DNA of 64,000 bases from Stenotrophomonas africana (GTDB lineage: Bacteria > Pseudomonadota > Gammaproteobacteria > Xanthomonadales > Xanthomonadaceae). Each line of letters starts with the position of its first letter. Positions within the stretch are counted from its first letter, which is position 1. Location of the stretch: contig NZ_JABEME010000001.1 in the NCBI RefSeq assembly GCF_013004645.1, positions 62,001-126,000 of the forward strand. The letters run 5' to 3'. The position numbers and the translations under genes are program-made. Positions 55,070-63,247 of this stretch are shown here, one piece after another. The notes under the pieces were generated by a model. It saw only the letters and a list, made by a program, of their open reading frames with translations. It was not told where the DNA came from and searched no databases.

Positions 55070-57484
55070 TCACGCACGCCCCTTGTAGTCGGAGTACATG
55101 CGGCGGAAGGACACGACCTGGTCGCCCAGCCATGCTGCCTCTGTCTTCCCGTCAGGCACCGTGCAATCGCCGAGCATCAGGAAGCCATGTGGCCCGTTCA
55201 CGGTCTGCTCGATCTGGTAGCGCTTCCGGGCCCGATCGGGGTGGATGATCTGGCGCTTGCGCACCAGTGCGTTGATGAACTTTGGTGACGGTGCCGGGCG
55301 CGGCAAGCCCTCACGCGCGCACCAGGCCTTGTAGACCTCGTACCACTCTTTCGAGAGCGCCGGCATGGGCTTCAGCCCGGGAATGTCATCGCCGTAGAGC
55401 TCGTCCAGGAAGCGCTGCGGGCTGTCCTGGCTCAAGCCGATCAGCTCTTCCTTCGCATGGGTCATCGGCGGATGGGTGCCGTTGGTGAACCCGGTCAGGT
55501 CAACCTGCAGCAGGTAGTGGTGCAACGCTGCCGTTGCGCCGTTGCGGATATCGGCCAGCACCTCGGTGTAGAACTCCAGGCTCAGCTTCTCCGGCGTCCA
55601 GATCACCGCGTGGCGCCGGTCGTCCTCTTCCAGAACGACCGGCATCGCTTCATTCGAGAGGAACACCAGGTTCGCGTGATTGTCCTCCTCGTAGGCCTGG
55701 ATGTTCTTCGGGTTGATGCGGATGCGGTCGCCCGTGATCAGCGCCTTGAGCTTGTTCTTGAGGTGGTACACCTCGGTGCGTGCAACCACTTCATCGGCCA
55801 GCAGGAACAGCTTACGGCTTGCCCAGTCGTTGAATTTGTCTTCCAGCGCCGCCTGGTCAAGCACGCGACCGTAGTCACCGTAGAGCTTCATGTACTCATC
55901 GAAGAACATGTTCTTGCCGGTGCCCTGCGGACCATGAATGACGATGGTCGATTTCATCTTGGCGCCAGGATGCTGCAGCGGGTACGCGAGCCACTTGACC
56001 ACCCAGTCGTACAGCGCCTTCTGGTTGGCCTCGTTTCCGCACATGTGCCAGAGCAGCTGCAACAGCCGGTCGCAGTTGCCCTCCTGCGGTACGGTCGGCC
56101 ACCCGGCGAAGAGATTGCACGTCACCCCGGGTTTCTCGCACGACGGGTCAAAGTCCACTTCCCGCACACGCACGATGGACCGATCCGAGTGCTCCATCCA
56201 CGCCCGATGCAGTTCCTTGCGCACGCAGGCATCGCGCATGTCGCCCAAGGCAACCAGCATGTGCTCTTTGTGATCGAACACCGTGCCGCCCTGACCATAA
56301 ACAAGCGCGAAGCGCTCAAGCAACTCGCTCAACGAGTGGATCGGTGCCAGGCGATCATTCCCCGCGCCCCCATCGCTGGTGATGGAAGGCGCGCGTTTTT
56401 CTGCAGGCACCCGCCATGAAAGCTCCGTGAGGCGAGCCTCGACCTGCGCCCGCACGACGTGAAGGCCCTCTTGGGCGTGCAAATCATTGAAGTCGCTGAC
56501 CTTACGTCCGCTGTCGATGAAGCGCTCACGCCTGGCAGACTCATCGGCAAATACTGGGTGCAGCACCGCTCCGCCCACGTCCAGTGCTGCGGCCTCGGCA
56601 CCGAGCAGGCCGGCATTCGACGCGCTATGCGGCTGCGCGCACGATGGGCAGAACTGCGGATGGTCGGCTAGCACCAGGCGGCTCTTGCAGTGCCGGCACT
56701 TCTGCAGCACATCGTCGTCGGCGCACAGCAGCATCTTGATGCTGCGATAGCGTTTCGCCAGAGCCGAGGCGACGGCCAGCATGTTGCCAGCATCGAATGC
56801 CACGGCTACCGGATAACCCGTCGCCATGTGCAGCGTGGCCGCAGTGGCATAGCCCTCGGCCACCAGCAAGATCCACTGCGGGCTTCCGCCGATCAGGTGG
56901 AAGTGGCCCTTCTTGACCATGCCTGCCGGCCAGTACTCCTTGGCCGGCTTGCGTCCTGCGGCGGCCAGCTTCGCGCTGCGTAGCACCTGCAGGCCATGCA
57001 CCTGGCCGTTCACATCGAGCAACGGCACAAGTGCGGCACCGGTGGTGCCGTAGCGCAGACCGAACCCTTGCACGCCCTTGCTGACCAGGTAGTCAGCCTC
57101 GCCGACTGCATTCGCCTTTGCCCAGGCCGACGATGCACGCTCGGCCGCCCGCTTCGCCTGGGACTGGCGAGCAGACTCGGCCCTGCGACGATCCTCGGCC
57201 AGCCGGTTGCGCAGCGCTTCGCGCTGTTCATCGGAGAAGGTCTTATCGCGCTTGCGCAGATCAACCTTGGTCGCGCCGTTCTCGTTTCCGTGCCAGACGC
57301 CGTAGGTGCCGACGACTAGCACTTCGCCGGCCGAGGTGTTCAGTTCGTGGAGCGCGTACCAGCCCCGGCGCTCGCGTGAACCTTCGACGCGGCACCGGAC
57401 CATGCGCCCGGTGGTGTCCAGTTCGGTGACCAGCAGGCCGGCAGACTGCAGCTGCTGCAGCACATCCCCATAGTTCTCAGACAT
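55070..57484 (-). CDS. toprim primase / SF3 helicase with DUF5906
   Basis: An 804-residue replication protein. Residues about 200-310 are toprim (Glu210 in LLVAEGYATA, DDD at 256-258). A zinc ribbon C263-x2-C266...C279-x2-C282 is inserted in or directly after the toprim core. The SF3-type helicase (DUF5906) has Walker A GPQGTGKN (518-525) and Walker B LFLLADEVV. It would prime and unwind phage DNA like P4 alpha. It belongs to the leftward early operon behind cro. Confidence 0.93.
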   Translation of the reverse strand: MSENYGDVLQQLQSAGLLVTELDTTGRMVRCRVEGSRERRGWYALHELNTSAGEVLVVGTYGVWHGNENGATKVDLRKRDKTFSDEQREALRNRLAEDRRRAESARQSQAKRAAERASSAWAKANAVGEADYLVSKGVQGFGLRYGTTGAALVPLLDVNGQVHGLQVLRSAKLAAAGRKPAKEYWPAGMVKKGHFHLIGGSPQWILLVAEGYATAATLHMATGYPVAVAFDAGNMLAVASALAKRYRSIKMLLCADDDVLQKCRHCKSRLVLADHPQFCPSCAQPHSASNAGLLGAEAAALDVGGAVLHPVFADESARRERFIDSGRKVSDFNDLHAQEGLHVVRAQVEARLTELSWRVPAEKRAPSITSDGGAGNDRLAPIHSLSELLERFALVYGQGGTVFDHKEHMLVALGDMRDACVRKELHRAWMEHSDRSIVRVREVDFDPSCEKPGVTCNLFAGWPTVPQEGNCDRLLQLLWHMCGNEANQKALYDWVVKWLAYPLQHPGAKMKSTIVIHGPQGTGKNMFFDEYMKLYGDYGRVLDQAALEDKFNDWASRKLFLLADEVVARTEVYHLKNKLKALITGDRIRINPKNIQAYEEDNHANLVFLSNEAMPVVLEEDDRRHAVIWTPEKLSLEFYTEVLADIRNGATAALHHYLLQVDLTGFTNGTHPPMTHAKEELIGLSQDSPQRFLDELYGDDIPGLKPMPALSKEWYEVYKAWCAREGLPRPAPSPKFINALVRKRQIIHPDRARKRYQIEQTVNGPHGFLMLGDCTVPDGKTEAAWLGDQVVSFRRMYSDYKGRA

Positions 57485-57676
57485 TCAGTAGTTTCCCGAG
57501 CCGCTATCTACCCAGGAAATGCGCGTCCGAATACCCGCGTCCGTCAGGCCCAGGGAGGACCCATCGCTGGTATCGCGAATGGCTCGCAATGCCAGGGCAG
57601 ATTCAGTAGCGCGGGCAGCACGCGGCCTTTCACAAGCCACCCGGGGGGATGGGGCCGAATCAGTGCTTGCTTGGTA
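57485..57676 (-). CDS. small possible gene before the primase
   Basis: The TGA touches the primase ATG (TGAATG), so coupling is likely. From the ATG at 57676 a 63-residue product (MYQASTDSAPSPRVACERPR, ending VDSGSGNY). The frame stays open further upstream. Not recognised. Confidence 0.4.
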   Translation of the reverse strand, partial: YQASTDSAPSPRVACERPRAARATESALALRAIRDTSDGSSLGLTDAGIRTRISWVDSGSGNY

Positions 57677-57890
57677 CATCTGGATTCCCCAAAGGCAGGC
57701 AGTGCTGCCGGTTGTCTTGCTGCTCTTGTCGCTGGCGGATGCGCTCGCGCTCCGCCAATGCTTCTTCACCTACCAACCCGGGCACCGCGTCAGTCAGCGC
57801 CAAGGCGGCCAGTTCCATTGCTTGCCGCGCAGATGCGCTGGCTATGCCACGCCGTCGATATCGGGATCGATGGGCGTGGTGGGTTGCCAC
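57660..57890 (-). CDS. small phage protein with GTG start
   Basis: The GTG at 57890 follows GGAGGACTGAC and the CII-like stop, so it is well placed for translation. The 76-residue product is helical (ARQAMELAALALTDAVPGLV, EEALAERERIRQRQEQQD). Function unknown. Confidence 0.6.
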   Translation of the reverse strand: MATHHAHRSRYRRRGIASASARQAMELAALALTDAVPGLVGEEALAERERIRQRQEQQDNRQHCLPLGNPDVPSKH

Positions 57891-57891
57891 G

Positions 57892-58422
57892 TCAGTCCTC
57901 CATCCCCTGCTTACCAGCAGCACGGCAGGCATTGCGCTCCAGTCGGTAGCAGAGCCTGCGCACGTCGCGCGATAGGTCCTGGATTCGATCCGCCTCGGGG
58001 ACGGTCAAGCGCTGGTCGGCCATAGCGTCGATACCGGCGCCAGCCAGCGCGCCGGTCAGCTTGTGCAGCTCCAGCAGCTTTGCCTGTATCGCGGCCAGCT
58101 CGTTCGGCCAACCACCCTCGGGTGGCGGCGGTACGTAATCCACCATCAGGTCGTACTGACCTGCGAGGGAGCACACCCAGTCGGTGGCAATCTCCTGCGT
58201 GACCACGAACTGCTGCAGGTAGTCCGTCAGGATCTCGGCCATCTCCATGGAGATGGACTCACCATCGATGCCTCGCAGTTTTTTGCGCAGCGTCTCTGCC
58301 GAGATCGACTTGCCCCTACGCTTGCTGATGTGTGCGGCCGCATCCTGCAGACCACCTGGGGCGCGGGCCACTGCGTTGTGCAGGGCATCCCGCCAGTACA
58401 GGTCAGAGCGGAGGCAGGTCAT
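57892..58422 (-). CDS. CII-type phage regulatory protein
   Basis: A 176-residue protein starting MTCLRSDLYWRDALHNAVAR after GGGGGAGGGCGC. The HTH is around HISKRRGKSISAETLRKKLR; the remainder is helical with EMAEILTDYLQQF. This matches phage CII/regulatory proteins of the PF06892 type. It is the third gene behind cro. Confidence 0.82.
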   Translation of the reverse strand: MTCLRSDLYWRDALHNAVARAPGGLQDAAAHISKRRGKSISAETLRKKLRGIDGESISMEMAEILTDYLQQFVVTQEIATDWVCSLAGQYDLMVDYVPPPPEGGWPNELAAIQAKLLELHKLTGALAGAGIDAMADQRLTVPEADRIQDLSRDVRRLCYRLERNACRAAGKQGMED

Positions 58423-58760
58423 GCGCCCTCCCCCTGAAATGTCGAGCATTTCATCGTTCCATGCCGGCCAGTGCCGCCCGCAAAATTCCGCCTATGCCAG
58501 AGATCATCAGCTTCCCTCGGCGCATGCGCTTTCAGGCCATTCGATCCTTCGACGTTCGGACCGGGACTGGCGGCGTTGTTGCGGTCCTGTGGGCGCCCCT
58601 GAACTTCGATCACCCGAAGGAAAGTAATCGCAAGCAGCATCACAATCACCCCGCCCTTGCGGAGCTGCTGCCGAATGAAGCGCAGACGGTAGTGTTGGTG
58701 GCCGCGAGCCCAACCGAAGCGAGCTATGGCGATGCTTAGGGCAGGATCACGGGCTGGCAT
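58419..58760 (-). CDS. small membrane-associated protein between cro and cII
   Basis: A 113-residue basic protein (MPARDPALSIAIARFGWARG) with one hydrophobic stretch (GGVIVMLLAITFLRVIEV). It overlaps the Cro-like gene by 14 bases and CII by 4, which supports translation. An antisense frame of similar size exists but is less well placed. Confidence 0.5.
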   Translation of the reverse strand: MPARDPALSIAIARFGWARGHQHYRLRFIRQQLRKGGVIVMLLAITFLRVIEVQGRPQDRNNAASPGPNVEGSNGLKAHAPREADDLWHRRNFAGGTGRHGTMKCSTFQGEGA

Positions 58761-59073
58761 TAACGCCCCCCACCGATCCGAGGACTCTCTTGAAATAGCC
58801 CACGATTGCGCCGGCAGCATCACGCTCCCAGCGGACACCCGGGATCAGTTCTTCGGCGGTAACCTTTCCTCCGAGGGTATCGGCGCGCAGCGCTGCGTCC
58901 TGGTTCTCGGCCATCGCCGACGCAACCGCCCGCTCAATGGCGATCGCCACCTCCTCGGTCACACCATTCTTGCGCCAGTGATAGACGTAGCCCGTGGCGG
59001 GCTTGCCGGTAACCCGACGAGCCAGCTCACTTTGGGTGCCACAGATCGCAATAGCCCGTTGCAGAGGGGTCAT
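58747..59073 (-). CDS. cro: Cro/YdaS-like repressor of prophage 2
   Basis: Start at the ATG at 59073 gives a 108-residue protein. Residues 1-55 are a YdaS-type HTH (TPLQRAIAICGTQSELARRV, KPATGYVYHWRKNGV). Divergent from the CI-like gene with palindromic operators between. Confidence 0.8.
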   Translation of the reverse strand: MTPLQRAIAICGTQSELARRVTGKPATGYVYHWRKNGVTEEVAIAIERAVASAMAENQDAALRADTLGGKVTAEELIPGVRWERDAAGAIVGYFKRVLGSVGGVNASP

Positions 59074-59087
59074 GGAATGCCCGGTCA

Positions 59088-59150
59088 CAAGAATTCTTGC
59101 GGTAAATTAGCGCAATCTTTCTTGCGAATCAACAGTGCAAGATTGCTTGC
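59088..59150. promoter_or_regulatory. OR-like operator region of prophage 2
   Basis: CAAGAATTCTTG (59088-59099, perfect dyad), a middle CTTTCTTGCG half-site, and GCAAG-ATTG-CTTGC (59137-59150). The last one touches the CI-like ATG, leaving no room for a ribosome binding site, so that mRNA could be leaderless. Similar GCAAG/CTTG dyads recur at 60405-60441. Confidence 0.7.
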
Positions 59151-59684
59151 ATGTTGATAGGTGAAATCACACGGGGCCTGATGGAGGCCCACGGGCTTGG
59201 TGTGGAGGCTCTTGCAGCCCGTGTCCGCGCAGCGGGTGCACCCAACGTGAAGTACCAGCACATCCAGCAACTGTTGGACACTCCAACCCGCCGTCCCCGG
59301 TACATCCCGGAGTTGGCGCGCGCGTTCGGCATGTCTGTTGAGCAGTTCCTGACTTGGGACAAGGGCGAGCCGCTCAGTGCCCTCTCAGCACCCCGTTCTG
59401 CACAATCTCAACCAGTGCAACTCGACGCCCCTACGCTTGCCGCGTCGTACCAACTTGTCCGCCTAGCCTGCCTTGCGCTCGGGTCTTCATTCGATCCAGA
59501 AGACGCGAGTGACGCCTCGATTGTCATCTTGGCTCACAACTACCTGGCCGCCCGTCAGGAGAAGGCAGTTACGCCAGACAACGTGGTCGACTTCACCGCA
59601 CACCTGCGGAAGCGCCAGATTTCAAAGGGGGTTGATCATGAAGGAAGCGGCAGCACTGGAAGCTCTCGCGCAGGCACTCGCTAG
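59151..59684 (+). CDS. CI-like repressor lacking an S24 domain
   Basis: A 177-residue HTH protein (MLIGEITRGLMEAHGLGVEA, NVKYQHIQQLLDTPTRRPRY) with IPELARAFGMSVEQFLTW. No Ser-Lys self-cleavage dyad is visible, unlike prophage 1, so induction must use another route. It overlaps the next gene by 47 bases. The C-terminus (GSGSTGSSRAGTR) is low complexity. Confidence 0.75.
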   Translation: MLIGEITRGLMEAHGLGVEALAARVRAAGAPNVKYQHIQQLLDTPTRRPRYIPELARAFGMSVEQFLTWDKGEPLSALSAPRSAQSQPVQLDAPTLAASYQLVRLACLALGSSFDPEDASDASIVILAHNYLAARQEKAVTPDNVVDFTAHLRKRQISKGVDHEGSGSTGSSRAGTR

Positions 59685-59991
59685 CAAAGTTCGGCAGCAG
59701 GCACGGCCGCCCGACGTAAGGTGCCCACGACAGTGCCACGCGACAGCGTCAAATGACGCCATCGCCTTCGCGTACATCCGCAGGATTCGCCTGCTATGTG
59801 AAGCCTTCCAGCTGAGCTGGCTAGTCGACCAGCACCTGATTCTGAGGCAACGCCTAACCGACCTTACAGCGCAAGAGCTTGGTGCGTTGCTCTGCGAGAT
59901 GGAAGAAGCAAGGGAAGCCATCATGGAGGGCTTCCCGCTTGAGCAGACTGGGCTCATCAAGAACATGGCTGAAGTGCTGCCGAACCCTTGA
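59638..59991 (+). CDS. protein co-transcribed with the repressor
   Basis: A 117-residue helical protein (MKEAAALEALAQALASKVRQ, LCEAFQLSWLVDQHLILRQR) with EMEEAREAIMEGFP. Directly behind the CI-like gene, so expressed in lysogens. It could be a partner of the repressor or a superinfection function. Not recognised. Confidence 0.62.
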   Translation: MKEAAALEALAQALASKVRQQARPPDVRCPRQCHATASNDAIAFAYIRRIRLLCEAFQLSWLVDQHLILRQRLTDLTAQELGALLCEMEEAREAIMEGFPLEQTGLIKNMAEVLPNP

Positions 59992-60000
59992 CGAGGACAG

Positions 60001-60294
60001 TTACGGACTATGCCCGCCACGTTCCCGGATGAAGTCCTGCAGCGTCTGTGGCTCACGGTCATCTTTGGACGTGGCCACGCCTGCCACGTCCCCTGCCTCA
60101 ATTCCCTGGTCCCGCAACCCTTGCCTAGCCAGCAGCCGATTGTTCCTGCGTTGCTCCTCGATAAGCACCCGCAGTAGCGGCTTGATGCCGAACACGGCAA
60201 AAGGCATGAGCAACCCCATAACCACCAATGCCAGCACGGCTAAGGCAACCAGCCAGACGCCCAGAGCGCCCAGTGTGCTGAAGAAGACTTCCAT
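60001..60294 (-). CDS. small membrane protein in the immunity region
   Basis: A 97-residue protein with one or two transmembrane segments (TLGALGVWLVALAVLALVVM and LLMPFAVFGIKPLLRVLI) and a charged tail (QRRNNRLLARQGLRDQG). GGAGG stands before the ATG. It is convergent with the repressor operon. Superinfection exclusion is possible but unproven. Confidence 0.7.
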   Translation of the reverse strand: MEVFFSTLGALGVWLVALAVLALVVMGLLMPFAVFGIKPLLRVLIEEQRRNNRLLARQGLRDQGIEAGDVAGVATSKDDREPQTLQDFIRERGGHSP

Positions 60295-60404
60295 ACACCT
60301 CTCCTCCCTCCATAGAAGGCCTGGAGGTTAGCATTCGAGCGCGCATTCAGCTGCGGCAAGGACAGCCCTCCTGGCCGGCACAAATTCGCTCCAACCGCGA
60401 TTAC

Positions 60405-60441
60405 GCAAGTTTTCTTGTTGACGGGCGCGCAAGTTTGTTTG
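60405..60441. promoter_or_regulatory. OL-like operators of prophage 2
   Basis: GCAAG-TTTT-CTTG (60405-60417) and GCAAGTTTGTTTG (60429-60441) repeat the half-sites of the cro/CI gap at 59088-59150. They precede the rightward early operon. Confidence 0.6.
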
Positions 60442-60454
60442 TAGAGTCCGCCCT

Positions 60455-60520
60455 GCCAGCTGTGCAGCTGGCGGGCGACCGGCGGGTCGCCACCCTGCCG
60501 GCCCCTCCCCTGACCGGCAG
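60455..60520 (+). other. structured leader of the early operon
   Basis: Three hairpins in a row: GCCAGCTG-TG-CAGCTGGC, GGCGACC-GGCG-GGTCGCC, and CTGCCGG-(12 bases)-CCGGCAG, all with perfect stems, between the operators and the first gene. Such a chain could be an antitermination RNA (as HK022 put sites) or an attenuator. No T tract follows, so a plain terminator is unlikely. Confidence 0.55.
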
Positions 60521-60576
60521 TAGCCGCCCCCTCGGCCATTGACCCGCCGGCGCCCTCCTTCGAACAGGAGCGCGCC

Positions 60577-60801
60577 ATGTCTCATCGCTACGCCGATCCA
60601 AGCCCCTGCCTGCTGCCGCTGCTGGCCGTAAAGGCCCTGCGGGCCGTGGCAGCACGCGATCACAGCACCGCCCGGACCCTGTGGGTTCGTAGCAAGGGCG
60701 AACACAGCCGCAACCAGCTGCGCCGCTCCCGGCGCATGGGCGTTGCCAGCCTTCGCCTGGAAGCCTGCTCACGCGACATGTCTGCGGAGGTGCGGGCATG
60801 A
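60577..60801 (+). CDS. first early gene of prophage 2, small basic protein
   Basis: A 74-residue Arg-rich protein (MSHRYADPSPCLLPLLAVKA, NQLRRSRRMGVASLRLEA). Basic and probably nucleic-acid binding. Overlaps the next start. Not recognised; early placement would fit an antiterminator, but that is speculation. Confidence 0.55.
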   Translation: MSHRYADPSPCLLPLLAVKALRAVAARDHSTARTLWVRSKGEHSRNQLRRSRRMGVASLRLEACSRDMSAEVRA

Positions 60802-61046
60802 GCGCGCTTGCATCGAAGAACCACTGCCTGTGGTGCTTCAACTGTGATGAGAACAGCCCGGGCGCTAAGAGCGCTGACGACTGCGAGGATCTCGCCGGGC
60901 GCGAGGGCTGGGTGCTTGGGATCGACATCGACGGCGGCGGCGGAGCGCAGTACGCATGCGCCGACTGCGCGGAACTCCTGGATGAAGCGCTTCCTGTCAA
61001 AAGCCTGCGGGCAATGCGGCAAGAGATTGGCGGAGGTGCAGCATGA
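60798..61046 (+). CDS. small zinc-binding protein (82 aa)
   Basis: Contains CLWCFNCDE and CADCAELLD, four to six cysteines that could bind zinc. The rest is acidic. Coupled to both neighbours. Function unknown. Confidence 0.6.
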   Translation: MSALASKNHCLWCFNCDENSPGAKSADDCEDLAGREGWVLGIDIDGGGGAQYACADCAELLDEALPVKSLRAMRQEIGGGAA

Positions 61047-61192
61047 GCCGACGTCTCCGCCTCGCCTGGGCAGCTGTCGCGCTGTTGGCCGCGGTTGTCG
61101 TACCGCTACGCATCGCCGAGATCAACCAGGCGAACGCCGACCGTGATGCGGCCAAGGCGCGCTGGACGCTCAGCACTTCGGTGAGGGGCTGA
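61043..61192 (+). CDS. 49-residue membrane protein shared with prophage 1
   Basis: Starts MSRRLRLAWAAVALLAAVVV and then RIAEINQANADRDAAKARW. It is nearly identical to the protein at 6618-6767 in the other prophage, with the same length. One transmembrane segment. Overlaps the previous stop by four bases. Confidence 0.72.
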   Translation: MSRRLRLAWAAVALLAAVVVPLRIAEINQANADRDAAKARWTLSTSVRG

Positions 61193-61194
61193 CC

Positions 61195-61515
61195 ATGCGC
61201 CAGACCGCTCGCCCGCTTCCCGACTCAGTGCCCCTGTGCGCGTCCGGCCATCGACCGCAACTCGTCGTGACCGAAGGCGCCCCTACCGGCCATCGCCTGG
61301 GCGCGCCCTGCCCGCCGCTGCTGCACATCGAATGCTATCGATGTGGCCTCGCCACGCGTCCGGTACCGATGGAAAAGGCCGCGCTGGCCGAGCTGCGCTG
61401 GACCGATTCGAGCCTTGCACACCTCCGCATCCCGATCTCGCTGCTCGCCCGCCATCGCGGCGAGGTGCTGGCCGAGATCGCGGCCGCCTCCCCTTCCACG
61501 CCTATCGCTGCCTAA
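61195..61515 (+). CDS. early phage protein (106 aa) with cysteine motif
   Basis: Starts MRQTARPLPDSVPLCASGHR and has HIECYRCGLATRPVP, a CxxC that may bind zinc with the upstream Cys and His. Not recognised. Confidence 0.6.
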   Translation: MRQTARPLPDSVPLCASGHRPQLVVTEGAPTGHRLGAPCPPLLHIECYRCGLATRPVPMEKAALAELRWTDSSLAHLRIPISLLARHRGEVLAEIAAASPSTPIAA

Positions 61516-61530
61516 CCAGGAGAACTGCCC

Positions 61531-61803
61531 ATGGCCGCTCCACTGAAGCCGAAGGAAAAAGCCGCGTTGCTCGCAGCGCATGGCGCTTCCGACCTCACCC
61601 TCCACCGTACCGCCAACGGATTCGCGCCCCGCAACCGCCCCGAGAAGCTGTTCACGCGCCGCGTCATGAATTGGCTGGATGAGCGCGTACTGATCAGGTA
61701 CGACGATCCGCAGCTGCCGCGCAAGGCGACCTTGACCACCACCGGCATCGCCGCCGCCGAGGCAGAAATCGCCAAGGCCCGCGACTTGGCACTGACGGCA
61801 TGA
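61531..61803 (+). CDS. small winged-helix-like protein (90 aa)
   Basis: Starts MAAPLKPKEKAALLAAHGAS; the part FTRRVMNWLDERVLIRYDD and LTTTGIAAAEAEI reads like a winged helix (recognition helix then 'LT..G'). AGGAG precedes the ATG. Probably DNA-binding. Confidence 0.55.
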   Translation: MAAPLKPKEKAALLAAHGASDLTLHRTANGFAPRNRPEKLFTRRVMNWLDERVLIRYDDPQLPRKATLTTTGIAAAEAEIAKARDLALTA

Positions 61804-62126
61804 GCGTGCAGACCACGCTGCCAGTGGAGCAGCAATTCGCCACCGGCCATCAGGGCGAGTCACTCGTATTGATGGTCTGCCAGGGCTGGCTATGGGCCGG
61901 CCTTTACACCGCCGCGCCCCGCGCGTCGCTCCTGAAGGTCGCCGCCAGCGCCAGCCGGAGCGTGGGGGTATCGCACCACGCGCTCACCCTCGGCGGCGTC
62001 ACGTTTTCCCTCAACCGACTGGCCGCGCAGGCCGCGCACCGCTGGCTCGACCGCCAGGGCGTGCGGGTTCGGTCGACCACCCCCATCAACCGCGCTACGC
62101 GCCGCACGCGAGGAATCTCGGCATGA
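61800..62126 (+). CDS. phage protein (108 aa)
   Basis: Starts MSVQTTLPVEQQFATGHQGE and has LWAGLYTAAPRASLLKVAAS and LTLGGVTFSLNRLAAQAAHR. Basic C-terminus. Coupled by 4-base overlaps. Not recognised. Confidence 0.58.
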   Translation: MSVQTTLPVEQQFATGHQGESLVLMVCQGWLWAGLYTAAPRASLLKVAASASRSVGVSHHALTLGGVTFSLNRLAAQAAHRWLDRQGVRVRSTTPINRATRRTRGISA

Positions 62127-62362
62127 GCCGTTCTGTTGTCATTTACGGGCCGCAGCGCTGCGGCAAGACCACCAACGCGCAGGATCTGCGCGCACACTTC
62201 GGCCTGCAGAAGGTCCTGGACGACTGGGACGGACACACTGCGTATCCGTTGGAGGACACGCTCGTCCTGACCAACAATCCGCACGCGATCGCGCACCATT
62301 CGTCGCGCGTCCTCGATCACGGCTGCGCTATGCGCGACATGTGCACGGGAGCGCAGGCATGA
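62123..62362 (+). CDS. mini P-loop protein (79 aa)
   Basis: Starts MSRSVVIYGPQRCGKTTNAQ: a beta strand plus Walker A GPQRCGKTT. It continues with an Asp-Trp turn (VLDDWDGHTAYPLEDTLVLT) that could act as Walker B. At 79 residues it holds only a small NTP-binding core. It may bind nucleotide as an oligomer. Function unknown. Confidence 0.68.
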   Translation: MSRSVVIYGPQRCGKTTNAQDLRAHFGLQKVLDDWDGHTAYPLEDTLVLTNNPHAIAHHSSRVLDHGCAMRDMCTGAQA

Positions 62363-62847
62363 GCGCCCGTCCACAGCAGACCGGCCGCGCTGCCGAAGTG
62401 CGCAGGGTCCTGTCTATGTTCCCGCAAGGCGCCACGGTCGAGCAGATCAAGACCGCTGGCCGCATCAACAGCACCCACCAGGCCATCGGCTACACGCTGA
62501 AGGGGCTGGCGCGCAGCGGCCAGGCCATCTGCCACCGCTCCGGCGTGCGTGGCATCTGGCGCCTCTCCAGCCACACGCAACATGCGATCGCTCCGCTGCG
62601 CGCTGCACCTACCCGGGTGCAGCCGACCTGCACGCCAGGCCCGCTTACAGGTGTCAGTGACGCGGCGACCACGATCCGACACCGGGAACTCGACCGGCAG
62701 CAGTTGGCCGACGACCTGGACGCTTTCCTCGCAGCGGGCGGGCTGATCGAGGTGCTGGGGCACACCCCGCTTCGCCCGTTGATGAACCGTCACGTAGCCA
62801 ACCACGGCAGCTATGCAGAGCGCACGGCAGCCCATGACATCGAATGA
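62359..62847 (+). CDS. winged-HTH phage protein (162 aa)
   Basis: Residues 10-70 form a winged HTH (GRAAEVRRVLSMFPQGATVE, INSTHQAIGYTLKGLARSGQ) followed by a low-complexity middle and a charged C-terminal part (LDRQQLADDLDAFLAAGGLI). Probably a DNA-binding regulator. Confidence 0.6.
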   Translation: MSARPQQTGRAAEVRRVLSMFPQGATVEQIKTAGRINSTHQAIGYTLKGLARSGQAICHRSGVRGIWRLSSHTQHAIAPLRAAPTRVQPTCTPGPLTGVSDAATTIRHRELDRQQLADDLDAFLAAGGLIEVLGHTPLRPLMNRHVANHGSYAERTAAHDIE

Positions 62848-62854
62848 GGCCGCC

Positions 62855-63247
62855 ATGAGCATCGAATCGCACACAGCGGCCGCCACTGAACCCGGCAGGC
62901 CGGGTAGCACCTATTCCGATGGCCCAGCATGGCATGCCTTCGGCCTCAGTCGCGCCGCCTACCTGGTGCTGCCGCGCCGCACCTTGCAATCCATGCCCTT
63001 GGATTGGCAAGCGCGTTTTGTCGCGCTGATCCAAGAGGCGCGCCAGGCATTGCCTGATGAGGCTTTCCCACAGTACCAGGCTGTCCTACTCAGAGATGGG
63101 CGGTACGCCGCCGATCCCAACTGCCGCTACCGCCGCATGCCGCCGTTTCCGCATCGCCCGACCGAGAACGCACCCGCCAAATGCGATGCGCCGCTCGCTG
63201 GCGCTTTCGTGAACACCTTCACTCAATTCGATCAGGCCACCCAATGA
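62855..63247 (+). CDS. phage protein (130 aa)
   Basis: ATG at 62855 with GAGG five bases before. Product has YLVLPRRTLQSMPLDWQARF and LLRDGRYAADPNCRYRRMPP, blocks I know from phage early proteins of unknown function. Overlaps the next start (ATGA). Confidence 0.65.
   Translation: MSIESHTAAATEPGRPGSTYSDGPAWHAFGLSRAAYLVLPRRTLQSMPLDWQARFVALIQEARQALPDEAFPQYQAVLLRDGRYAADPNCRYRRMPPFPHRPTENAPAKCDAPLAGAFVNTFTQFDQATQ

Noticed and set aside
58494..58739. Plus-strand frame starting MPEIISFPRRMRF
   Set aside because: Antisense to a frame that is coupled by overlaps to both cro and cII; without homology the coupled frame is preferred, though the choice is not certain.
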